From an uncultured Odoribacter sp. (GTDB lineage: Bacteria > Bacteroidota > Bacteroidia > Bacteroidales > Marinifilaceae): a DNA stretch of 5,472 bases. Shown in pieces: positions 1-5,472 of the stretch; the first letter of the stretch is position 1; each line of letters begins with the position of its first letter. The position numbers and the translations under genes were made by a program. The DNA lies in NCBI GenBank assembly GCA_905204385.1, contig CAJKZL010000250.1:1-5472 (forward strand), written 5' to 3'. The notes under the pieces were generated by a model. It was not told the DNA's origin and did no database searches. It saw only the letters and a program-made list of their open reading frames with translations.

Positions 1-2977
1 GGATATGAAAGGCAAATTTCAGATTCAGATTACCGATCCGAAGTCTGTATTGGTACTTTCTTATGTCGGATATGTCACACAGGAAATTACGGTAGGAAAT
101 CAGACCTTGATAAAAGTTCAGTTACAGGAAGAAGAAAAAAATCTGGATGAGGTAGTGGTGGTTGCTTACGGTACGAAAACCAAGGCAACGGTAACGGGAG
201 CGCTTTCGACTATGGATACTAAAGAATTGCTGCGTTCGCCGGCAGTAAATATTACTCAGGCCTTGGCAGGCGCTTTGCCGGGGGTAGCTACCGTACAATC
301 CAGTGGCCAGCCGGGCCGGGATGCTGCCCGCATTTATGTGCGGGGTAATGGCTCCCTCAATAACAGTGCTGCAACGCCTTTGGTTTTGGTGGACGGTGTG
401 GAACGTAGTTTTTCCGATCTGGATCCCAACGAAATCGAAACTGTTTCCGTGCTCAAAGATGCTTCTTCGACAGCGGTATTTGGGGTGAGAGGAGCAAATG
501 GTGTTATTCTGGTCACAACACGAAGAGGAACAAGCGGTAAACCGCAAATTTCTGTTTCGACGAATATCGGTTTGCAACAGCCCATTTCCTTGGTCGATAA
601 AGCCAATAGTTATGACTATGCCCGCATGTGGAATATCCGGGCTTTGAACGATGGAAGCAATTCTACCTTTACGCCCGAACAGATAGAGGCTTTCAGAACT
701 CATTCCGATCCTTTGATGTATCCGGATATCGACTGGCAGGATTATTTGTTCCATAAACTCTTCGTGCAGAATAAAAACAATATCAACATTTCCGGTGGCA
801 GCGACAAGGTAAAGTATTTCGTCAATTTCGGTTACATATACCAAAATGGTCTTTTGAAACAATTCGATGAACTGGGGTATGACAATAATTATCGGTATGA
901 CCGTTATAATTACCGGGCCAACCTGGACATCGCCCTGAGCAAAACGACAACGATGAAGTTGAATATCGGCGGAAATGTCGGAAAAGTGAAAGAGCCTATC
1001 GCTGTCGAGGATGTAGGTTATGTATGGAATGTGGCTACCGTATGGTCGGTGCCTTTTGCCGGGCCGGGTATTGTGGACGGAGTGCGTACCTTGTGTCCGC
1101 AAAGCCTCTTTCCTACCGGAGATAAAATCCGGGACGGGTTGTTTGCCTTCTATGGATACGGATACAAGCAGAATTATGAGACCAAGCTGAATGTGGATGT
1201 AGATATTACACAGAAGTTGGATAAACTGACTGAAGGCTTGACGATAGGAATGAAAGGAGCGTATGATTCCAATTTTACCCTGTCGAAACGCAGGGAAGCT
1301 TCCATTTGGTCGAATGCGCGTGAATACCAGACTGTTTATTACCGTTCTATGTTGGTCGATCCTTCCTTATCCCATACCGATCCTCATTTCGACAAAACTA
1401 TTGTGTTTGTTCCCGAGGGAAACGATACTCCGTTGAAGTATAGCGAGGGACATGCTTATGGACGCAATTGGTATTTGGAAGGACGTGTGAATTACGACCG
1501 AACCTTTGCTTCCGACCATAAGGTCACGGCGCTCGTATTGTATAATCAGTCCCGCAATTATTATCCGGAGAATTATCCTTGGTTGCCTAAAGGATATGTG
1601 GGATTGGTGGGACGCGCTACTTATGGGTATCGAAACAAATATCTTTTTGATTTCAGTATAGGGTATAACGGTTCCGAGAATTTTGCTCCGGGGAAAAATC
1701 GTTTTGGAGTATTTCCGTCCGTCTCGGGAGCATGGGTGGCTTCTGCCGAAAACTTTATGCAGAAGCAAAAAATTGTAGATTATCTGAAGTTCAGGGTTTC
1801 CTGGGGACGTGTGGGTAGCGATGTAGGGAATAAACAACGGTTTATGTACATGACCGATATTTGGAATGACGACAATGGAAGCTATAATTTCGGCGTAAAC
1901 AATCCCAATAGTCAGCCGGGTGCAACCTTGAGTACTTCCGGTAATCCGGATGTCACCTGGGAAACTGCCGATAAGCAAAATTATGGTGTCGACGTAAATT
2001 TTCTCGACAACCGTTTGTCGGTCAGTGGAGATTATTTCTTCGAAAAACGGACGGGCATCCTTATCACCCCCAATTCGGTTCCCAATATAATAGCGACCTC
2101 TTTGCCGAATATGAATCTGGGAAAAGTAAACAACAAAGGTTTCGAGTTGGTTGTCGGATGGAAGGAAGATGTGAATAATAATTTTCGCTATAATGTGAAT
2201 TTCAACGTTTCGCATGCCAAAAATAAAATCATCTTTATGGACGAAGTACAAAATCAGTATGATTATATGAACCGCACCGGAGGCTCGACCGACCGTTATG
2301 GCGGAATGTATCAGTTCGAGCGTTTCTATCAATATGAGGATTTTAATATGGATGCTGGTGGAAATTATGTTTTGAAAACCGGACTGCCTCAACCCTATGT
2401 AACGGTGCAGCCGGGAGATGCCAAATATGCCGACCTGAACGGAGATGGTAAGGTGGATACCGACGATCAGATGGTTTCCGGCTATTCCACGCGTCCGGAA
2501 TATATTTTTGGTTTTATAGGCGGATTCGAATACAAAGGGCTTTCCTTCTCTATGCAGTGGACGGGAGCTACCCATGTAAATAAAATGATCGAGTCGGATT
2601 TCCGTACACCGTTTACGAATGCTGACCGGGGGTTGTTGCAATATTTTGTAGACGATAGCTGGACACCTGATAACCAGTATGGAGCTAAGATGCCCCGGCT
2701 CTCTAAAAATATGGAATCGTGGAACTGCGGGGCTTCTACTTTATGGCTTAAAAATGCGGCCTATCTGCGTTTGAAGACCATCGACCTGTCTTATACGCTG
2801 CGGAATAAGAGAGCGCTGACCGCCGTAGGGATCAAGTCGGTAAGCTTTACACTCAGTGCGTTCAACCTGTTAACTTTTTCCAGACTCAAACTTATCGATC
2901 CGGAGGCTATCACGGATAATGCCGGGCAGTATCCATTGACGAAAGTATATAATCTGGGTGTCGGTATCAATTTTTAA
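1..2977 (+). CDS. SusC/RagA-family TonB-linked outer-membrane transporter, N-terminus cut by window edge
   Basis: Probable importer of an oligosaccharide or other oligomer across the outer membrane, energised by TonB-ExbBD and working with the SusD-like protein that follows. Residues are numbered from the first in-frame ATG (base 5), which is almost certainly internal: the frame is open back to the window edge (Asp before Met) and residues 1-40 are only the tail of a carboxypeptidase-regulatory-like domain ('LVLSYVGY'). Signal peptide and true start therefore lie upstream. Next come a TonB-box-like segment 'LDEVVVVAYGT' (47-57), a plug domain (about 60-175) holding the SusC/RagA signature ('PLVLVDGV' 125-132; 'EIETVSVLKDAS' 143-154; 'GVRGANGV' 160-167), then a long beta-barrel ending in 'YNLGVGINF', with the terminal Phe usual for outer-membrane barrels. 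Residues 810-821 form an EF-hand-like loop (D810, N812, D814, D818, D821). The 990 visible residues fit a family of roughly 1000-1100. The TAA stop is 19 bases before the SusD gene. Family assignment is firm; the substrate is unknown. Confidence 0.96.
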   Translation, partial: DMKGKFQIQITDPKSVLVLSYVGYVTQEITVGNQTLIKVQLQEEEKNLDEVVVVAYGTKTKATVTGALSTMDTKELLRSPAVNITQALAGALPGVATVQSSGQPGRDAARIYVRGNGSLNNSAATPLVLVDGVERSFSDLDPNEIETVSVLKDASSTAVFGVRGANGVILVTTRRGTSGKPQISVSTNIGLQQPISLVDKANSYDYARMWNIRALNDGSNSTFTPEQIEAFRTHSDPLMYPDIDWQDYLFHKLFVQNKNNINISGGSDKVKYFVNFGYIYQNGLLKQFDELGYDNNYRYDRYNYRANLDIALSKTTTMKLNIGGNVGKVKEPIAVEDVGYVWNVATVWSVPFAGPGIVDGVRTLCPQSLFPTGDKIRDGLFAFYGYGYKQNYETKLNVDVDITQKLDKLTEGLTIGMKGAYDSNFTLSKRREASIWSNAREYQTVYYRSMLVDPSLSHTDPHFDKTIVFVPEGNDTPLKYSEGHAYGRNWYLEGRVNYDRTFASDHKVTALVLYNQSRNYYPENYPWLPKGYVGLVGRATYGYRNKYLFDFSIGYNGSENFAPGKNRFGVFPSVSGAWVASAENFMQKQKIVDYLKFRVSWGRVGSDVGNKQRFMYMTDIWNDDNGSYNFGVNNPNSQPGATLSTSGNPDVTWETADKQNYGVDVNFLDNRLSVSGDYFFEKRTGILITPNSVPNIIATSLPNMNLGKVNNKGFELVVGWKEDVNNNFRYNVNFNVSHAKNKIIFMDEVQNQYDYMNRTGGSTDRYGGMYQFERFYQYEDFNMDAGGNYVLKTGLPQPYVTVQPGDAKYADLNGDGKVDTDDQMVSGYSTRPEYIFGFIGGFEYKGLSFSMQWTGATHVNKMIESDFRTPFTNADRGLLQYFVDDSWTPDNQYGAKMPRLSKNMESWNCGASTLWLKNAAYLRLKTIDLSYTLRNKRALTAVGIKSVSFTLSAFNLLTFSRLKLIDPEAITDNAGQYPLTKVYNLGVGINF

Positions 2978-2979
2978 CT

Positions 2980-2987
2980 AAGGAAAG
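2980..2987 (+). promoter_or_regulatory. Ribosome-binding site of the SusD-like gene
   Basis: The purine-rich run AAGGAAAG lies 9 bases before the ATG at 2997, inside the 19-base gap after the upstream stop. It resembles a Shine-Dalgarno sequence and supports this ATG as the start. Bacteroidota often initiate without a strong Shine-Dalgarno sequence, so the match is supportive, not decisive. Confidence 0.5.
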
Positions 2988-2996
2988 ACAGTAATC

Positions 2997-4715
2997 ATGA
3001 AAAATATAATGCAACTATTTATTCTGATGGCGATCGTATACGGGATGTGTTCCTGCGATGAGATTTCCTTCGGAGATAAGTTTTTAGGCGATGCGCCTGA
3101 AAGGGAGGGAGCAACGCTGGATACTATGTTTTCCAGCCAGGTGAATGCCGATAAAGTACTGACCAGCGCCTATATTTCATTGCCTTATCCGTTGGTCAGC
3201 AGTGCCCGAATGGGAGGCGATGTATTGGAAAGTCTCACGGATCTGAACTATACCTTCCGGAATAATCAGTATTATACCGGTACGATGAACGCGTCGGCTA
3301 ACGGTGGGAGCGGCGGTGCCAACTGGACCATTATCCGTTATGCCTGGCTTTACCTGGTAAATGTGGACCGGGGGCCCGATTTGTCGGATGCATTTAAAGA
3401 AGAAAGGAAAGCAGAAGCTAAAATGCTGATTGCTTTGGCTTATTCTGAAATGCTGAGGAACCTGGGAGGTGTGCCCTGGATCGATCATGCTGTGGAAGTG
3501 ACAGAGACTATGAATTTTCCGCGGGCCACCTTTTCCGAAACAGTAGATCACATTGTCAGGTTATTGGATGAAGCCATTCCTTATCTGAAATGGAAGCAGG
3601 AAGAGGTTAATGACGGGAGAATGACAAAAGCCGGAGCTATGGCTTTAAAATTGAGAATTTTGCTGTTTGCCGCCAGTCCCACCTTTAATTCGGCTACGGC
3701 CTGGCACTCCGGAGCTGATCCGTATACCTGTTACGGTAATGAAAGCAAGGAACGCTGGGAGAAGGCTAAAAAGGCCGGCCAGGAATTTATGGAAGAACTG
3801 GATGTCAACGGATATTACGACTTGGTGCAACCCTCGGAAACGACTCATGAGGCGCGGCGCCTGGCATTTCGAAAGGGATATTACGAGAGGGGCACGGGAG
3901 AAACACTGATTTCCATCAGAAGAGGATATGGCGAAAGCGTGCATTCCACTTATTTCGGCAACCGTTATTATCTCGGGCCAACACTGAATTATGTAGATAT
4001 GTTTCCCTGGGCCGATGGAACGGATTTTCCGGCAGATTTCAATTGGGGCAATCCTTCCAGACAACCTTTCTATGAACAGGACGGTACCCCGACGCGTGAT
4101 CCCCGTTTGTATGAAACGGCTGCTGTTCCGGGCGAAAAGTATTTCAACGGCGTGATGGCGCCTGTATATTGGGGACATGATGCCTACCGGAAAGGAGTAT
4201 GTACCGGTTTTATGATGATGAAATTTATTTTAACGGAGGCTTCCGATCGTGCCGATCGTGCTGTGCAATGGCCTTATCTGCGCTTACCGGAAGTATTGCT
4301 GAGTTATGCCGAAGCGATAAATGAATTTGACGGAAGCCCTAACAATACGGCTTACGAATGCGTCAACCGGGTACGTCGCCGGGTGGGTCTTTCGGAATTG
4401 CCGAAGAACCTGAGCAAAGAGCAATTCCGTGCTGCGGTGCTGAAGGAACGTGCTTTGGAGTTTGGACAGGAAGAGGTGAGATGGTATGACCTCGTGCGCT
4501 GGGGGATGACGGATGTCTTTAAAGAGAAGCTTTATTACCTCAATGCTTATGTAAAGGAAATGGAAGGATCTACCCCGACTGCATTTCGTTTTGAGAAGGC
4601 AGAACTGACGGATCGTTTCTGGCGTTCTTCCTGGGATACAAAGTGGTATCTGCTGCCCTTGCCTCAAAGTGAGATCAATAAGAATTATGGCTGGACACAG
4701 AATCCCGGTTGGTAA
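2997..4715 (+). CDS. SusD/RagB-family nutrient-binding outer-membrane lipoprotein
   Basis: Surface lipoprotein expected to sit as a lid on the upstream SusC barrel and bind the substrate before import. The 572-residue protein is complete and of normal length. Its N-terminus is a lipoprotein leader: Lys2, a hydrophobic stretch (residues 4-15), then 'GMCSCDE'. Cys20, after Ser19, is the likelier lipidated residue; the acidic D21-E22 behind it fits a Bacteroidota surface-export signal, although Cys18 is also possible. The N-terminal half is helical, SusD-like (TPR-like) sequence, for example 'AEAKMLIALAYSEMLRNLGG'. The C-terminal SusD/RagB domain shows the usual landmarks: 'TRDPRLY' (366-372), 'YLRLPEVLLSYAEAINE' (427-443), 'VNRVRRRVGL', 'KERALEFGQEEVRWYDLVRWG' split as K483-F489 and G490-G503, and the C-terminal 'YLLPLPQSEINKN' followed by 'QNPGW' at the very end. 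It starts 19 bases after the SusC stop, so co-transcription and translational coupling are likely. Ligand-binding residues are not conserved across the family, so no substrate is inferred. Confidence 0.97.
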   Translation: MKNIMQLFILMAIVYGMCSCDEISFGDKFLGDAPEREGATLDTMFSSQVNADKVLTSAYISLPYPLVSSARMGGDVLESLTDLNYTFRNNQYYTGTMNASANGGSGGANWTIIRYAWLYLVNVDRGPDLSDAFKEERKAEAKMLIALAYSEMLRNLGGVPWIDHAVEVTETMNFPRATFSETVDHIVRLLDEAIPYLKWKQEEVNDGRMTKAGAMALKLRILLFAASPTFNSATAWHSGADPYTCYGNESKERWEKAKKAGQEFMEELDVNGYYDLVQPSETTHEARRLAFRKGYYERGTGETLISIRRGYGESVHSTYFGNRYYLGPTLNYVDMFPWADGTDFPADFNWGNPSRQPFYEQDGTPTRDPRLYETAAVPGEKYFNGVMAPVYWGHDAYRKGVCTGFMMMKFILTEASDRADRAVQWPYLRLPEVLLSYAEAINEFDGSPNNTAYECVNRVRRRVGLSELPKNLSKEQFRAAVLKERALEFGQEEVRWYDLVRWGMTDVFKEKLYYLNAYVKEMEGSTPTAFRFEKAELTDRFWRSSWDTKWYLLPLPQSEINKNYGWTQNPGW

Positions 4716-4744
4716 TGATATTGTTTATTTGAAATAGCTCAAAA

Positions 4745-5422
4745 ATGAAAAAAATATATTTGACAATGCTTGGAATGTGCCTGTTGTCGCTGACGGCTAC
4801 GGCACAGAAATCAGATGCCGGGAAGATGCCTGACAGTACGGATGTGGTGAGTGTTGGATATGATCTTTACGGTTTGCGTCAATTCACCCCCCATTCGGTG
4901 GTGAAGGTCGGGGCGGAAGATTTAGAATCACCTGAAACCGATGTGGTAAAAGCGCTTTATAGCAAGCTCGCCGGCTTGAATATCACCCAGGGAGCCGGTC
5001 GGCCGGCCGATAATTATGATTCTATGAGCTTGCATGGGCATGCGCCTTTGGTTTTGGTGGATGGTTTTCCGCGCGATCTCAGTTCGGTTACGCTGACGGA
5101 AATCGAATCCATAATAGGGCTGAAAGATGCGGCGGCGATGGCGATGTACGGAGTGAGGGGGGCCAATGGAGTGGTCAACATCATCACCCGGCGCGGCGAT
5201 GGTAAAGGTTTGAAAATTACGGCTTCCTATCAGTTTGGATGGAGCACTCAATTCCGGTCGCCGGAGTTTGCTGATGCCCATACCTACGCCGTTCAACTGA
5301 ATAATGCCCTCGCCCTGGACGGTCTGGAGGAAAAGTATTCAGAGAAGGAAATAGAAGCTTTTCGGGCAGGAACCTATCCTTATGCCTATCCGATTGTGAA
5401 TTTGTGTGTGGATATATATTAA
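4745..5422 (+). CDS. SusC-like TonB-dependent transporter, plug only, cut short by an in-frame TAA
   Basis: N-terminal part of a second SusC-like protein, 225 residues against about 1000 for the family. A Sec signal peptide (K2-K3, hydrophobic 4-17, likely cleavage after A18-T19-A20, before Q21) is followed by a short linker, a TonB-box-like 'DVVSVGY' (33-39) and a plug domain (about 60-150) with 'APLVLVDGFPRDL' (100-112), 'EIESIIGLKDAA' (119-130) and 'GVRGANGVVNIITRRG' (136-151). Unlike the upstream SusC it has no carboxypeptidase-regulatory-like domain, and one plug loop is 8 residues shorter, after G98. The ATG at 4745 suits the signal peptide; no clear Shine-Dalgarno sequence precedes it. 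It lies 29 bases after the SusD stop, so it probably shares the operon. TAA at 5420-5422 ends it before the first barrel strands, yet homology continues in the same frame. As written it cannot make a pore. It is best read as a pseudogene or null allele, unless the stop is a sequence error. Being a SusC-like gene start is certain; its functional state is not. Confidence 0.88.
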   Translation: MKKIYLTMLGMCLLSLTATAQKSDAGKMPDSTDVVSVGYDLYGLRQFTPHSVVKVGAEDLESPETDVVKALYSKLAGLNITQGAGRPADNYDSMSLHGHAPLVLVDGFPRDLSSVTLTEIESIIGLKDAAAMAMYGVRGANGVVNIITRRGDGKGLKITASYQFGWSTQFRSPEFADAHTYAVQLNNALALDGLEEKYSEKEIEAFRAGTYPYAYPIVNLCVDIY

Positions 5423-5472
5423 AAAACGGGTACCAATCATCAGTTTGATTTAACCTTTTACGGTGGTAATGT
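5423..5472 (+). pseudogene. In-frame continuation of the interrupted SusC-like gene (barrel start), runs off window
   Basis: Directly after the TAA, the same frame as the 4745 start stays open to the window end and reads 'KTGTNHQFDLTFYGGN'. This is a typical SusC barrel-start segment, ending in the conserved 'GG'. The distance from the 'YP' motif to this 'GG' is identical in the upstream SusC ('YP' at 239-240, 'GG' in 'NISGGS'), so the two line up without a gap and the stop falls opposite H250 of the upstream protein. The fragment has no start codon of its own in the window. It shows that the downstream barrel sequence is at least partly present and was until recently under coding constraint. 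Confidence 0.75.

Noticed and set aside
5..7. ATG at base 5 as the true start of the first SusC
   Set aside because: The frame is open to the window edge, there is no signal peptide after this Met, and the following residues are the middle of a carboxypeptidase-regulatory-like domain, so the start lies upstream of the window.
122..1102. Long open frame on the - strand (326 codons) opposite the first SusC
   Set aside because: It lies wholly antisense to a convincing SusC frame, and its translation is a His/Ile/Arg-rich shadow with no domain, signal or plausible start context.
1367..2641. Long open frame on the - strand (424 codons) opposite the SusC barrel
   Set aside because: The translation is dominated by Ile/His/Arg from the reverse complement of barrel codons, with no recognisable fold. 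It is a shadow of the real gene.
3645..4178. Open frames on the - strand, and a + strand frame at 3667-3909, inside the SusD gene
   Set aside because: They overlap a full-length SusD with conserved motifs throughout and show no independent coding signal.
4716..4744. Possible promoter or operator in the gap before the second SusC (TTTATTTG resembling a Bacteroidota -7 box; 11-base palindrome TATTTGAAATA at 4726-4736)
   Set aside because: The -7-like box has a mismatch at the key A, no well-spaced -33 TTTG was seen and it sits very near the ATG. The palindrome has a one-base centre, so it cannot form a hairpin or terminator. In a 29-base AT-rich gap both are plausible by chance.
5412..5426. 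Phase variation by slippage in the (AT)4 and A6 tracts beside the TAA stop
   Set aside because: The sequence after the stop is already in the correct frame, so a single slippage would break the gene instead of restoring it. The tracts are also short for a contingency locus. They remain relevant only as a possible source of sequence error.

Overview
The window is part of a Bacteroidota (Bacteroidetes) nutrient-uptake locus, most likely a polysaccharide utilisation locus (PUL). All three coding regions are on the + strand, packed head to tail with gaps of 19 and 29 bases. They read SusC-like, SusD-like, SusC-like. The SusC/SusD pairing, the 'VVVVAYGT' TonB-box style linker, the SusD lipoprotein leader and the moderate-GC Bacteroidota coding style all point to this phylum. 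The genus cannot be fixed from the window.

Layout. Bases 1-2977 hold a SusC/RagA-type TonB-dependent outer-membrane transporter that lacks only its N-terminus, which lies upstream of the window. Bases 2997-4715 hold a complete SusD/RagB-type surface lipoprotein, the natural partner (lid) of that transporter. Bases 4745-5422 start a second SusC-like gene of a different subtype: it has a signal peptide and goes almost directly to the TonB box and plug, with no N-terminal carboxypeptidase-regulatory-like domain. Its reading frame stops at a TAA (5420-5422) just after the plug, where the beta-barrel should begin. The same frame resumes after the stop with a typical SusC barrel-start sequence that runs off the window end.

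Working model. The first SusC and SusD would form an outer-membrane 'pedal-bin' complex: SusD captures an oligomeric substrate at the cell surface and SusC imports it with TonB energy. The second SusC would normally belong to a tandem second SusC/SusD pair, but as read here it is a plug without a barrel, so it is probably a recent pseudogene, a null allele or a sequence error. No enzyme, regulator or substrate-specific gene lies in the window, so the substrate cannot be named. No promoter, terminator, RNA gene, mobile element or CRISPR array was recognised. The interrupted second SusC is the one clear anomaly. I see no evidence for a new kind of system.
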